64,000 nucleotides of DNA from Mucilaginibacter kameinonensis (GCF_003675385.1 NZ_RCWZ01000001.1:62001-126000); one strand, 5' to 3'. Shown: positions 16,735-25,603, counted from the stretch's first letter. The notes: generated by a model from the letters alone, not told the origin. Translations and numbers: made by a program.

Positions 16735-16882
16735 AATTTGAAGTCGAGAGTCCTAAGTTTTGAGTTCAATTCTTAGGTCGGGTTAAAATCCTTGTGTTTT
16801 GTGTGCGAGCCCTGTTGCCGGTTTACTATTTTTCTTTCCGGCAGCGGGGTTATGTTGTTATCATAAGGAAGCAATAAAACAC

Positions 16883-16978
16883 ACGTCATTGCGAGGCACG
16901 AAGCAATCCCCTATTAGCAGAGCGAAAATGCAAGTCTCCCTGTACAGTTCGCGATTGCTTCGTGCCGCGCAATAACGT
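16883..16978. repeat. GTCATTGCG palindromic element, copy 1
   Basis: The outer arms ACGTCATTGCGAGGCACGAAG and, in reverse, CTTCGTGCCGCGCAATAACGT enclose a second pair GCAATCCC/GCGATTGC. It is 96 bases long and intergenic between the convergent ferredoxin and bshC genes. One arm has drifted (AATAACGT instead of AATGACGT). Confidence 0.8.
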
Positions 16979-16992
16979 GGTGGAAATGGCTT

Positions 16993-18609
16993 TTACTTCT
17001 CCGTCAGCACCGTAAACTTAAAATCCAATGGTTCAAACAGACGGATAAGCTCATCAATAAAGCTCTGCCCCCATTTCACGTACATCAGGCCAAAGTTTTC
17101 GGAGCGTTCCTGCAGGCTATCTTTCGGGAATAGCTCGGCTTTAACGGCAGTTAATTGCTCTAAACGTACGCTATAATTTCTTTTTTCGGCGCGGATCAGT
17201 TTCTTTTCCAGGTTATCCATGGCCTTTTTAAGGCGCGCCTGTACAGCGGCTGCCGATGGAGAAAGTGTAGGATCTATCTTGTAAGCACGCAGCTTTATCT
17301 TCTCGAACAGGCTCTCCATTTCGCGCCATTCTTCGGCTATGCTCAGGTTATGATCGCTGTGCTTTTTAATCCAGTAGGTTTGCAGGGCATCACTTTCTTT
17401 AAATAAGGAAAGGGCATCCAAATCCATCCGTGTTATTTTAGCAGCTTGCTCCTTCTTGATCACTAACGCCGAGTTACGGAGGATCAGGATCGGGAAATCA
17501 ATTTTATAATGATCAAAATTCGATTTCAGCTCGAGCCAGTAAACCACCTCGGCGCCACCACCTATGTAAGCTATATTAGGTAAAATACATTCCTGGTATA
17601 GCGGGCGCATTACCACGTTAGGGCTAAAACGCTCGGGGTATTCAGCTATTTCTTTTTTTAGTTCGGCTTCAGTAAACCTGATTTCGGTATTGAGCACATT
17701 ATAGCTGTCATTCTCAAAAACTATCCTTTCGCGCAGCTGATCCTTCAGGTAAAAGAAATTGATCTCGCGCGGATTAACCTGGATATGCACACCGAGCTCA
17801 TGCAATTTCTGATTGGTTTCGCTGATATTTTTGAAGCTATGCTGACCAATGATATCCTGCTCAATAATTGGCGCGAACTCTTTTTTAAACTCATGGTCAT
17901 CAGCATCAATGATCACCAAACCGTATTGGCCAAACAAAGAGTTCACCAGGTATCTTGTAGCATCCGCAAGCTTATCAAACTTGGTATAAGCTGTTTCAAC
18001 AATTTCGGCAAGATCGGTAGCGTGGCCTTCCATTCCCAAAACGCCTTTATACTGGTTAAGCGCCTGGCGTATACTTACCGGGTCGATCCGGCCGGTTGCT
18101 CCCGAAGCTTCATACCACCAGTGTACTTTTTTACCGCCAATGTTGGTATAGTTGATCTCGGCAAAGTCGTGGTCTTCGCTGGCCATCCAGTAAACAGGTA
18201 CAAAGTTTTTATCCGGGTGAGTGGCTTTTAATTGTTGCGCCAGTTTAATGGCCGTAGCTATTTTATAAAGGAAATATAACGGACCTGCAAAGATATTTAG
18301 CTGGTGTCCGGTTGTAATGGTATAAGTATTATCCTGCTTTAACAGCTCCAGATTTTGGGCTGTAAGGGCAGTTGAGTAAGTACATAATTTACCGGGCTCC
18401 TTACCTAAACATTCGTATTGCTTAGTTAAAACACGCACCAGCACCTCGCGGTCGGCAACAACCTTTTTGTTTTTCAAAAAATCGGCAAAACCGGCCATAT
18501 CAGGGCGGTAGCCATAAAAAGGTTGTAGTTCTGGTTTATTGTCGATGTATTCGGCAACTGTGTGTGAAAAGAAACCGGTGTCTTTATAACTTATACAGGA
18601 TGCGTCCAT
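16993..18609 (-). CDS. bshC: Bacillithiol biosynthesis cysteine-adding enzyme BshC
   Basis: A 538-residue protein of normal BshC length. It matches the family from FFSHTVAEYIDN at the start, through TYTITTGHQLNIFAGPLYFLYKIATAIKLA (motifs TTGHQLNIFAGP and LYKIATAI), VYWMASEDHDFAEI at about 142-155, and RPLYQECILPNIAYIGGGAEVVYW (motifs ECILPNIAYIGG and EVVYWLEL) in the central region. The C-terminal third is a coiled-coil (SAAAVQARLKKAMDNLEKKL). BshC joins cysteine to the glucosaminyl-malate precursor in bacillithiol synthesis. It is monocistronic, with repeat DNA downstream. The other Bsh genes are not in the window. Confidence 0.93.
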   Translation of the reverse strand: MDASCISYKDTGFFSHTVAEYIDNKPELQPFYGYRPDMAGFADFLKNKKVVADREVLVRVLTKQYECLGKEPGKLCTYSTALTAQNLELLKQDNTYTITTGHQLNIFAGPLYFLYKIATAIKLAQQLKATHPDKNFVPVYWMASEDHDFAEINYTNIGGKKVHWWYEASGATGRIDPVSIRQALNQYKGVLGMEGHATDLAEIVETAYTKFDKLADATRYLVNSLFGQYGLVIIDADDHEFKKEFAPIIEQDIIGQHSFKNISETNQKLHELGVHIQVNPREINFFYLKDQLRERIVFENDSYNVLNTEIRFTEAELKKEIAEYPERFSPNVVMRPLYQECILPNIAYIGGGAEVVYWLELKSNFDHYKIDFPILILRNSALVIKKEQAAKITRMDLDALSLFKESDALQTYWIKKHSDHNLSIAEEWREMESLFEKIKLRAYKIDPTLSPSAAAVQARLKKAMDNLEKKLIRAEKRNYSVRLEQLTAVKAELFPKDSLQERSENFGLMYVKWGQSFIDELIRLFEPLDFKFTVLTEK

Positions 18610-18742
18610 TTCGTTGATTTCGGATTTGATGTTCGATTTCGGATTTGGGCCTAAAACAAAACATCAGCAAATAAAATTAAATGCTGATGTCGAAATTAGA
18701 TTATAAATCGCAAATCGCTTTACAGCAGACTGCAAATTAGCA

Positions 18743-20077
18743 TTATTTTACAATTTGTCCATAAAGGTCAAAGTCCTCTGCGCTGTCTATCTTCACGTTA
18801 ACAAAGCTGCCAACGGTAGCATAATCAATGCTGGCGTCAATCAAAACTTCGTTATCAACCTCAGGCGAATCAAATTCTGTACGGCCAACAAAGTAACCGC
18901 CATCCTTTTTGTCAATCAGCACTTTATAAGTATTGCCTATCTTCTCCTGGTTTTTATCAAAAGAGATCCCCTGCTGAATTTCCATAATGGCATCGGCACG
19001 CTCCTGTTTTACTTCTTCAGGCACGTCATCAACCAAACTATGGGCATGGGTTTTCTCCTCGTGTGAGTAAGTAAAACAGCCCAGACGGTCAAACTTGGTA
19101 TCCTCAACCCATTGCACCATCTCTTCAAAATCCTGCTGGGTTTCGCCCGGATAACCGGTGATCAGCGTAGTACGCATAGCGATACCCGGAACCCTATCAC
19201 GAATCTCATTTACGATATCAATGGTTTTTTGCTTGGTGATACCGCGGCGCATCGATTTCAGCATATTATCGGTGATGTGCTGCAACGGCATATCCAGGTA
19301 TTTGCAGATGTTTTCACGCTCGTTCATCACATCCAGGATCTCCATTGGGAAACCTGAAGGATAAGCATACTGCAGTCTGATCCATTCAATACCATTCACA
19401 TCAGACAAACGACGAAGTAATTCATCCAGGTTACGTTTGCCATAAAGGTCGAGACCGTAATAAGTCAAATCCTGCGCAATCAGAATCAATTCTTTAGTGC
19501 CGTTTTTAGCCAGCTTCTTAGCATCTTCAACCAATTGTTCAATAGGTGAGCTCAGGTGTTTACCCCGCATCAGCGGAATAGCACAAAATGAGCACGGACG
19601 GTTACAGCCTTCAGCAATTTTAAAATAAGCAAAATGTGAAGGAGTAGTAAGCAAACGTTCGCCAATTAGCTCATGCTTATAATTTGCACCTACAGTAGCC
19701 AGCAGGTTTTGCAGATCGTTGGTACCAAAGTAGGCATCAACGTTGGTGATCTCTGCTTCAAGCTCCGGCTTGTAGCGCTCGCTCAGGCAGCCCGTTACAA
19801 TCACCTTGCCCACCTTACCCTGCTCCTTAAGTTCGCTGTATTGCAGGATGGTATCTATTGATTCCTGTTTAGCATTATCAATAAAGCCACAGGTATTAAT
19901 TACTATAATATCATTTTTTCCTACCTTCTCGGCCTCATGCACCACATCAAACTGGTTGCCCTTCAACTGGCCCATCAATATTTCCGAATCGTAAATATTT
20001 TTCGAACAGCCTAATGTAACCACGTTTACACGGGGTTTGGCTACCTTTTGGGGCTTATCTAATTCTTTCGTCCTCAT
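18743..20077 (-). CDS. rimO: Ribosomal protein S12 methylthiotransferase RimO
   Basis: A 444-residue radical-SAM enzyme. The N-terminal UPF0004 domain has Cys in VVTLGCSKN (about 24), INTCGF and VTGCLSE, the ligands of the auxiliary cluster. The radical-SAM cluster motif is GCNRPCSFCAIP near 156-165. A C-terminal TRAM-like segment (about 375-440) is acidic. Residues ITGYPGETQQDFEE and SYSHEEKTHA in the central part favour RimO over MiaB. It adds a methylthio group to the conserved aspartate of ribosomal protein S12. It lies downstream of ftsY with a palindromic repeat in between; this ftsY-rimO order is common in Bacteroidota. Confidence 0.95.
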   Translation of the reverse strand: MRTKELDKPQKVAKPRVNVVTLGCSKNIYDSEILMGQLKGNQFDVVHEAEKVGKNDIIVINTCGFIDNAKQESIDTILQYSELKEQGKVGKVIVTGCLSERYKPELEAEITNVDAYFGTNDLQNLLATVGANYKHELIGERLLTTPSHFAYFKIAEGCNRPCSFCAIPLMRGKHLSSPIEQLVEDAKKLAKNGTKELILIAQDLTYYGLDLYGKRNLDELLRRLSDVNGIEWIRLQYAYPSGFPMEILDVMNERENICKYLDMPLQHITDNMLKSMRRGITKQKTIDIVNEIRDRVPGIAMRTTLITGYPGETQQDFEEMVQWVEDTKFDRLGCFTYSHEEKTHAHSLVDDVPEEVKQERADAIMEIQQGISFDKNQEKIGNTYKVLIDKKDGGYFVGRTEFDSPEVDNEVLIDASIDYATVGSFVNVKIDSAEDFDLYGQIVK

Positions 20078-20089
20078 ACGCTATAAAAT

Positions 20090-20171
20090 CGTCATTGCGA
20101 GGTACGAAGCAATCCCAAACTATACAGGGCGAACCTGCTTATCGGAGATTGCTTCATGCCTCGCAATGACG
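20090..20171. repeat. GTCATTGCG palindromic element, copy 2
   Basis: CGTCATTGCGAGGTACGAAG at one end is mirrored by CATGCCTCGCAATGACG at the other, with GCAATCCC and GGAGATTGC as inner arms. It is 82 bases long and sits in the ftsY-rimO gap. If transcribed it would fold into a long hairpin that could uncouple rimO from ftsY. Confidence 0.85.
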
Positions 20172-20188
20172 TCACTAATTTATTTTCC

Positions 20189-21154
20189 TTATTGCTTAAA
20201 CAAGCTATCTACAAATGCCTGCCTGTCAAATAACTGCAGGTGATCCATGCCTTCACCTACGCCTATATATTTAACGGGAATTTTAAACTGATCTGATATA
20301 CCAATCACCACACCGCCTTTAGCTGTGCCATCAAGCTTGGTAAGCGCCAGGGCATTCACGTTAGTAGCTTCGGTAAATTGTTTGCATTGCTCAATGGCAT
20401 TTTGGCCGGTTGAAGCATCAAGTACAAGCAAAATCTCATGTGGGGCTCCGGGGATCACCTTCTGCATCACATTCTTGATCTTGGTTAGCTCGTTCATCAA
20501 ACCAACTTTATTGTGTAAACGACCGGCGGTATCTATAATAGCCACGTCATCGCCATTGGCCACTGCCGAACGTAGGGTATCATAAGCAACCGAAGCCGGA
20601 TCTGAACCCATGGCCTGGGCAACAACCTTTACCCCAACACGCTCGCCCCAAAGTTTGATCTGATCAACTGCGGCAGCACGGAAGGTATCGGCGGCGCCTA
20701 AAACCACCTGGTTACCCGCTTGCTTTAGCTTGTGGGCCAGCTTACCTATTGTAGTGGTTTTACCCACGCCATTAACACCAACAACCATAATTACGTATGG
20801 CTTATGATCGCCATATTCAAAATTGCGGAAATCGTTACTGTTATTTTCGGCAAGTAACTGCTGAATTTCATCTTTTAGCAGGGTGTTCAGCTCGTTGGTG
20901 CTTACATATTTATCGCGGGCAACGCGGGCCTGAATCCTGTCGATGATTTTGAGGGTAGTGCTTACGCCAACATCGGAGGTAACCAATACTTCTTCCAAAT
21001 CATCAAGCACATCATCATCAACGGTTGATTTACCGGCGATGGCTTTGGTGATCTTTGAAAAAAAGTTATCCTTGGTTTTTTCCAAACCGGTATCAAGCGC
21101 CTGCTGTTCCTGCTGCGTATTTTCCTTTTTCTTAAAAAAATCAAATAATCCCAT
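20189..21154 (-). CDS. ftsY: Signal recognition particle receptor FtsY
   Basis: A 321-residue SRP GTPase. The N-terminus is a short basic/acidic A-domain (MGLFDFFKKKENTQQEQQ), followed by the N helical bundle and the G domain from about 105. GTPase motifs are GVNGVGKTTTIGKLA (G1, about 129-143), DTFRAAAVDQ (G2), DTAGRLHNK (G3) and TKLDGTAKGG (G4). The end GVGEGMDHLQLFD is the usual FtsY C-terminus. It docks ribosome-SRP complexes at the inner membrane. It follows the rpmB-rpmG-DUF4295 genes on the same strand, but a hairpin at 21293-21332 and a repeat separate them. Confidence 0.96.
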   Translation of the reverse strand: MGLFDFFKKKENTQQEQQALDTGLEKTKDNFFSKITKAIAGKSTVDDDVLDDLEEVLVTSDVGVSTTLKIIDRIQARVARDKYVSTNELNTLLKDEIQQLLAENNSNDFRNFEYGDHKPYVIMVVGVNGVGKTTTIGKLAHKLKQAGNQVVLGAADTFRAAAVDQIKLWGERVGVKVVAQAMGSDPASVAYDTLRSAVANGDDVAIIDTAGRLHNKVGLMNELTKIKNVMQKVIPGAPHEILLVLDASTGQNAIEQCKQFTEATNVNALALTKLDGTAKGGVVIGISDQFKIPVKYIGVGEGMDHLQLFDRQAFVDSLFKQ

Positions 21155-21195
21155 GTTACGATGTGCGGATTTTAGATTACAGATGTGCAGATTTT

Positions 21196-21289
21196 TGTCT
21201 GAACCCGAATTTATAGAATTCTAAGAATTTGCAGCCAGAATTGTTTTATTCTGACAATTCTATTAATTCGTTTAATTCCGGTTCTGACA
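21196..21289. repeat. TGTCTGAACC inverted element, copy 1
   Basis: TGTCTGAACCCGAATT at the left is mirrored imperfectly by AATTCCGGTTCTGACA at the right, with AT-rich GAATTCTAAGAATT-like sequence inside. It is 94 bases and lies between the DUF4295 gene terminator and ftsY. Confidence 0.65.
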
Positions 21290-21292
21290 TAA

Positions 21293-21332
21293 CAAAAAAA
21301 GCCCTCTCGTAAAAACAAGACGGCTTTAATAT
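21293..21332 (-). terminator. Terminator after the ribosomal protein genes
   Basis: Read on the minus strand, AAAGCCGTCTTG and CGAGAGGGCTTT form a hairpin with one internal mismatch around a T-rich loop, followed by a T tract. It lies 17 bases after the DUF4295 stop and separates the ribosomal unit from ftsY. Confidence 0.65.
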
Positions 21333-21348
21333 TTTAATCAAAGAGTGA

Positions 21349-21513
21349 TTATATAGTTTTACCAGCAATTGCATCCTTAACTAAATCGTTAGGGACAATT
21401 TGGGTTTTGAATGAATAAGCACCAGTTTTAGGTGATTTATTCATAGTGATCACTTTTGAATATTCTTTGCCTTTACCTGCTACTTTCAGGGTTGCAACTA
21501 CTTTCTTTGCCAT
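21349..21513 (-). CDS. DUF4295 family protein, probable ribosomal protein bL38
   Basis: A 54-residue basic protein, MAKKVVATLKVAGKGKEYS at the start, then KVITMNKSPKTGAYSFKTQ and the end KDAIAGKTI. It is the DUF4295 family, found only in Bacteroidota, always next to rpmG/rpmB as here (95 bases from rpmG, same strand). Position, size and charge point to a ribosomal protein. My recollection is that the Flavobacterium johnsoniae ribosome structure contains a phylum-specific large-subunit protein named bL38, which I believe is this family; that identity should be confirmed. A terminator follows. Confidence 0.9.
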   Translation of the reverse strand: MAKKVVATLKVAGKGKEYSKVITMNKSPKTGAYSFKTQIVPNDLVKDAIAGKTI

Positions 21514-21608
21514 TTCTTGTTAATTTTTTGAATTAGTGAATGATTTAATTAGCAAGTTAATTGTTGTTAGCATGTTAACCTAATCAACCAATCAACTTCA
21601 TCAACCAA

Positions 21609-21791
21609 TTATTTTATCTCTTTGTGAACAGTAACTTTCCTTAAAACAGGGTTGAATTTTTTCAACTCTAATCTTTCGGTAGTGTTTTTCTTGTTCTTAG
21701 TGGTGATATAGCGAGACATGCCTGGCATACCGCTTGTTTTGTGTTCGGTGCACTCTAAAATCACCTGAACCCTGTTGCCTTTTTTTGCCAT
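21609..21791 (-). CDS. rpmG: 50S ribosomal protein L33
   Basis: A 60-residue basic protein. [18 protein letters not shown], then [20 protein letters not shown] and a C-terminal [12 protein letters not shown] match bL33. Only one cysteine is present (CTEHK), so the protein belongs to the zinc-free C-minus form. It lies between rpmB and the DUF4295 gene on the minus strand, the usual Bacteroidota arrangement, with 82 bases to rpmB. Confidence 0.96.
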   Translation of the reverse strand: MAKKGNRVQVILECTEHKTSGMPGMSRYITTKNKKNTTERLELKKFNPVLRKVTVHKEIK

Positions 21792-21873
21792 TTTATTTTT
21801 ATGTTGTACGTGTCACCTCACGGCTTACGTAATTTTTCAATTTTATTATACTGCTAAACTTGAAAGCCAACTA

Positions 21874-22107
21874 CTAAATGTAGCCTTTTTTAACAAATTT
21901 ATTAATGCAGGCGGTAATACCGTTTTTGCTGATAGTTTTCACAGCAGAAGTAGATACCTTTAAGGTAATCCATTTATCTTCTTCAGGAATATAAAACTTT
22001 TTAAGTTTCAAGTTAGGATGAAATCTGCGTTTTGTTTTAACGTTTGAGTTTGAAACGTTGTTACCTACAATAGATCCTTTTCCTGTTAGATCACAAATTC
22101 TTGACAT
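21874..22107 (-). CDS. rpmB: 50S ribosomal protein L28
   Basis: A 77-residue bL28. [20 protein letters not shown] and the [18 protein letters not shown] segment are family signatures, and the C-terminal [18 protein letters not shown] completes the protein. There are no CxxC zinc pairs. It is the first gene of the rpmB-rpmG-DUF4295 unit. A candidate promoter lies at 22152-22182. Confidence 0.96.
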   Translation of the reverse strand: MSRICDLTGKGSIVGNNVSNSNVKTKRRFHPNLKLKKFYIPEEDKWITLKVSTSAVKTISKNGITACINKFVKKGYI

Positions 22108-22151
22108 GACAAATATTTTTAATTATCAACCCTTTATCCAAAAAGAGTTTG

Positions 22152-22182
22152 CAAATATCAGACTTTTAAATCAAATATTCAA
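22152..22182 (-). promoter_or_regulatory. Candidate promoter of rpmB
   Basis: On the minus strand TTG is followed after 20 bases by GATATTTG, one base from the TAnnTTTG -7 consensus of Bacteroidota sigma-A promoters. It would start transcription about 40 bases before the rpmB ATG. Confidence 0.4.
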
Positions 22183-22296
22183 CAGTGATTTGAAAAATTT
22201 TTAAAAAAGATTTGCAGCGATATCAAACACCTATCTAATTAGCTAATAACAGGTTATTTTTAAATTACTATCAGTAATAAAATAAGGCAGGTTCGT

Positions 22297-22388
22297 TGTC
22301 TGAACCATAATTTATGGAATTGTATGAATTAACAGAATACTAAGCAAATTTTACGAATTCCTTAATTCGTTTAATTCGGGTTCAGACA
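22297..22388. repeat. TGTCTGAACC inverted element, copy 2
   Basis: TGTCTGAACCATAATTTATG at the left and CGTTTAATTCGGGTTCAGACA-type sequence at the right form inverted ends (TGTCTGAACC/GGTTCAGACA exact). Its interior carries GAATTGTATGAATTAACAG and AATTCCTTAATTCG. It is 92 bases and about 1.1 kb from copy 1. Confidence 0.75.
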
Positions 22389-22429
22389 ATATTCCATTAA
22401 TCCGAATAATTTCCCCAAATCCCGGATCA

Positions 22430-22535
22430 GAATTCGGGCGTTGCCTTCGGCCGGGCTATCCGTTCCAAGTCCTCGCTTAGGCTTTACACCATTCCTTCGC
22501 GCGCTGCGGGCTTTCCACTTCTATCCCTAACGCGC
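22430..22535. other. GC-rich intergenic element with GGGCTATCCG / CTATCCCTAACGC motifs
   Basis: A GC-rich block within AT-rich DNA upstream of acs: GAATTCGGGCGTTGCC, CGGGCTATCCGTTCCAAG, a variable middle, then CGGGCTTTCCACTTCTATCC followed by CTAACGCG. I recall similar blocks with these fixed motifs and a variable hairpin in the intergenic DNA of other Bacteroidota, so I call it a dispersed element or structured RNA. No open frame fits. Confidence 0.5.
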
Positions 22536-22732
22536 CCTGTACACCCCCAACCCCTATTTCGTCCAATAATTACTTTTTAAAAAAATTTAAAAAGGTGCGA
22601 TTTTAGTTTATTCATCACACATAAATTATTAAATTACGCCCACCATTTAAACCCGTATGAAAGCGTTATAAGCTAAAAGAAACAAACAATTTGAGCACGT
22701 AACAGCTTCATCAACCAAACACCAACCAACCG

Positions 22733-24634
22733 ATGAAAATTACATCATTTGAAGAGTACAAAAAAGTTTACCAGCAAAGTGTTGAGCAACCTGAGCAATT
22801 CTGGGCCGGCATTGCCGATAATTTTTTATGGCAAAAAAAGTGGGATACCGTACTCGACTGGAACTTTAAGGAGCCTAAAATCAAATGGTTCCAGGGGGCA
22901 AAACTCAACATTACCGAAAACTGTCTTGATCGCCATCTCGAAACCCTGGGCGATAAACCAGCTATCATCTGGGAACCAAACGATCCGGAAGAAGATCATC
23001 GTATATTAACGTATCGCCAACTGCACGATAAAGTTTGCCAGTTTGCCAACGTACTTAAAAACAATGGTGCAAAAAAAGGCGACCGTATTTGTATATATAT
23101 GCCCATGATCCCCGAACTGGCTATTGCTGTTTTGGCCTGCGCGCGTATCGGCGCCATCCATTCGGTGGTGTTTGGGGGCTTTTCGGCCCAATCAATTGCC
23201 GACAGGATCAATGATGCCGAGTGTAATATCGTAATCACCTGCGACGGCGGTAAACGTGGCAATAAAGAAGTTCCGCTTAAAACCGTTATTGACGATGCTT
23301 TGGTACAGTGCCGTTCGGTTAAAAAAGTAATTGTACTTACCCGCAGCCGTACACCGGTATCCATGATCAAAGGCCGTGATGTTTGGTGGGAAGATGAGAT
23401 CAAGAAAGTTGAAACACAAGGTAACCCTGCCTGTCCTGCCGAAGTGATGGATGCCGAGGATATGCTGTTTATCCTGTATACATCCGGCTCTACCGGTAAA
23501 CCTAAAGGCGTGGTACATACTTGCGGTGGTTACATGGTCTACGCGGGCTACACCTTTGCCAATGTGTTCCAATACAACCAGGGTGAAGTTTACTTTTGCA
23601 CTGCCGATATCGGCTGGATCACCGGTCACTCTTATATTGTATACGGTCCGCTTTCGCAAGGGGCTACCACTTTGATGTTTGAAGGTATTCCAACCTATCC
23701 TGATTGCGGTCGTTTCTGGGAGATTGTTGATAAGTTTAAAGTAAACATATTATATACCGCGCCAACCGCTATTCGCTCGCTGATGAGTTTCGGGCTGGAT
23801 CAGGTTAAGAACAAAGATCTCAGCTCACTTAAAAAATTAGGCTCAGTGGGTGAGCCTATCAATGAGGAAGCATGGCACTGGTTTGACGATAACATCGGCA
23901 AAAACCGCTGCCCTATTGTTGATACCTGGTGGCAAACCGAAAATGGTGGCATCATGATCTCTCCTATAGCAGGCATTACCCCTACCAAGCCAGGTTATGC
24001 TACATTGCCTTTGCCGGGCGTACAACCGGTTTTGGTTGATGAAAACGGAAAAGTAATTGAAGGTAATGGCGTTAGCGGAAACCTTTGTATCAAATTCCCA
24101 TGGCCAGGCATGCTGCGTACCACTTATGGCGATCACGAGCGTTGCCGTACCACCTACTTTGCTACATACGAAAACATGTACTTTACCGGCGATGGTTGCC
24201 TCCGCGATGAGGATGGCTACTACCGCATTACCGGCCGTGTGGATGACGTATTAAACGTATCCGGCCACCGCATTGGCACGGCCGAAGTAGAGAATGCCAT
24301 CAATATGCATAGCAGTGTAGTTGAATCGGCCGTAGTTGGTTATCCGCATGATATTAAAGGGCAGGGCGTTTATGCCTATGTGGTTAGTCCGGATAAACAT
24401 GGCGACGAAGAGATTACCCGCAAGGATATTATCATGACGGTATCACGTATTATTGGCCCGATAGCCAAACCGGATAAGATCCAGTTTGTAACCGGTTTAC
24501 CAAAAACACGTTCGGGCAAAATCATGCGTCGTATTTTGCGCAAGATTGCTGAAGGAGATACTTCAAACCTGGGCGATACCAGCACGCTGCTTGATCCATC
24601 AGTAGTTGATGAGATCAAGGCAGGAGCTTTGTAA
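22733..24634 (+). CDS. acs: Acetyl-CoA synthetase
   Basis: A 633-residue AMP-forming acetate-CoA ligase of normal length. The N-terminal ACAS segment ([19 protein letters not shown]) is present. The P-loop-like motif is [15 protein letters not shown] near 252-266, the adenylate site is [10 protein letters not shown], and the hinge is [18 protein letters not shown]. The C-terminal [16 protein letters not shown] carries the catalytic lysine that is acetylated in homologues. It activates acetate to acetyl-CoA in the cytoplasm. It is monocistronic, with 625 bases of repeat-filled DNA upstream that include the promoter; I could not find a convincing box. Confidence 0.97.
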   Translation: MKITSFEEYKKVYQQSVEQPEQFWAGIADNFLWQKKWDTVLDWNFKEPKIKWFQGAKLNITENCLDRHLETLGDKPAIIWEPNDPEEDHRILTYRQLHDKVCQFANVLKNNGAKKGDRICIYMPMIPELAIAVLACARIGAIHSVVFGGFSAQSIADRINDAECNIVITCDGGKRGNKEVPLKTVIDDALVQCRSVKKVIVLTRSRTPVSMIKGRDVWWEDEIKKVETQGNPACPAEVMDAEDMLFILYTSGSTGKPKGVVHTCGGYMVYAGYTFANVFQYNQGEVYFCTADIGWITGHSYIVYGPLSQGATTLMFEGIPTYPDCGRFWEIVDKFKVNILYTAPTAIRSLMSFGLDQVKNKDLSSLKKLGSVGEPINEEAWHWFDDNIGKNRCPIVDTWWQTENGGIMISPIAGITPTKPGYATLPLPGVQPVLVDENGKVIEGNGVSGNLCIKFPWPGMLRTTYGDHERCRTTYFATYENMYFTGDGCLRDEDGYYRITGRVDDVLNVSGHRIGTAEVENAINMHSSVVESAVVGYPHDIKGQGVYAYVVSPDKHGDEEITRKDIIMTVSRIIGPIAKPDKIQFVTGLPKTRSGKIMRRILRKIAEGDTSNLGDTSTLLDPSVVDEIKAGAL

Positions 24635-24670
24635 TAGAAGCAAGACTTTTAGAGTCAAAAAACAAGATGA

Positions 24671-25270
24671 ATGAGGCAGGAAGCCAGGAACCTTAAGCAT
24701 CAAGAGGCAAGAAGTCAAGAATCAGGAATCAAGACAGGAAGATACATTTTCCTTCTTGGTTCTTTATTCTTGATCTCTTGGGTCTCTGTCTTTTTTTCCG
24801 GCAGGTACAATCTTGATTTCTTCACCACTCATAACCAGTTTTACCTGTGCGATTCGGCTTTTACCGGCACTACAGGTGATACCACCTTCTGGAACAGCGA
24901 CGCCCAAAACGCACGCCTTGGTACTACCGAAGATATTATCGGCATAAAGACAGCCAGCTATGGCCACATCAAGGCAGAGCTTGACGTATTTAATACCCCC
25001 GACCCCGAAAAAGATTTTAGCAAATACGATCACGTTGTGGAAGGCAGCGTAAAATTAAGTTCGGGCATTATGGAGATCCTGAACTTTCCGGATACTAAAA
25101 TCATGCTGAAAGCTATTGTTACCCCGGGCCGATACCGGGTGCGCATTTACTCCTATTCCATTAAAAATGTGAACCCCGAAGAAGATGAGGGAACTGATCA
25201 TTATAAGATCACCCTTTGGCCGGGAGAGGATAAGAGAAGAAAAGCATTGAAGGCTTTTAAGGAAGAGTAA
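24671..25270 (+). CDS. Hypothetical protein with N-terminal membrane segment
   Basis: A 199-residue protein. An N-terminal basic stretch (about 1-24) is encoded by repeat-like DNA; a hydrophobic helix ([17 protein letters not shown], about 26-42) follows, and then a soluble domain with [40 protein letters not shown] and [15 protein letters not shown] recognise the soluble part as a small family of Sphingobacteria proteins without assigned function. The only upstream in-frame start is at 24671; the first 20 codons overlap one arm of an inverted repeat, and the mature conserved region begins near residue 45. A later unmarked start is possible. Confidence 0.6.
   Translation: MRQEARNLKHQEARSQESGIKTGRYIFLLGSLFLISWVSVFFSGRYNLDFFTTHNQFYLCDSAFTGTTGDTTFWNSDAQNARLGTTEDIIGIKTASYGHIKAELDVFNTPDPEKDFSKYDHVVEGSVKLSSGIMEILNFPDTKIMLKAIVTPGRYRVRIYSYSIKNVNPEEDEGTDHYKITLWPGEDKRRKALKAFKEE
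24703..24732 (+). repeat. 30-bp inverted repeat, left arm
   Basis: AGAGGCAAGAAGTCAAGAAT followed by CAGGAATCAA; it matches the reverse complement of 25303-25332 at 26 of 30 positions. It falls inside the first 21 codons of the hypothetical gene. Confidence 0.7.
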
Positions 25271-25302
25271 CTTGTTATTTAGCTGGAACCACAAACTTTT
25301 TA

Positions 25303-25332
25303 TTGATTCCGAACTCTTGACTTCTTGCTTCT
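25303..25332 (-). repeat. 30-bp inverted repeat, right arm
   Basis: Read on the minus strand it begins AGAAGCAAGAAGTCAAGA and ends GGAATCAA, mirroring the left arm. It lies 33 bases after the stop of the hypothetical gene, so the two arms bracket the gene. Confidence 0.7.
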
Positions 25333-25388
25333 CTTCAAAACCATCCTCCCTCCCATCCGTTACTCTAATACATCTAAATAAAAACATC

Positions 25389-25574
25389 ATGGATAAATTA
25401 GAAATAAAAGGCGGCTGGAACGAACTGAAAGGGAAAATCAAACAAGCTTACGGCGACCTTACCGACGATGACCTTACCTGGCAGGAAGGAAAAGACGATG
25501 AAACACTTGGCAAGCTTCAGCAAAAAACGGGCAAAACCCGTGATGAGCTGGTGAAATGGATAAACAGTTTATAA
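25389..25574 (+). CDS. CsbD family small stress protein
   Basis: A 61-residue soluble protein starting at the ATG for [15 protein letters not shown]. The CsbD signature is clear: [18 protein letters not shown], then [17 protein letters not shown] and [11 protein letters not shown]. CsbD-like proteins are general stress proteins in Bacillus and others, with no firmly known biochemical role. An upstream TTG-type start that would add 39 residues has no conservation and I rejected it. A terminator follows immediately. Confidence 0.9.
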   Translation: MDKLEIKGGWNELKGKIKQAYGDLTDDDLTWQEGKDDETLGKLQQKTGKTRDELVKWINSL

Positions 25575-25577
25575 AAT

Positions 25578-25603
25578 AAAAAAGAGGCAAATGCCTCTTT
25601 TTT
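25578..25603. terminator. Terminator after the CsbD gene
   Basis: AAAAAAGAGGC and GCCTCTTTTTT form an 11-bp stem around AAAT, with a T tract on the plus strand. Confidence 0.9.

Noticed and set aside
17785..18231. 148-codon frame antisense to bshC
   Set aside because: Shadow frame inside a well-supported gene.
23192..23659. 155-codon frame antisense to acs
   Set aside because: Shadow frame caused by the codon use of acs; no family similarity.
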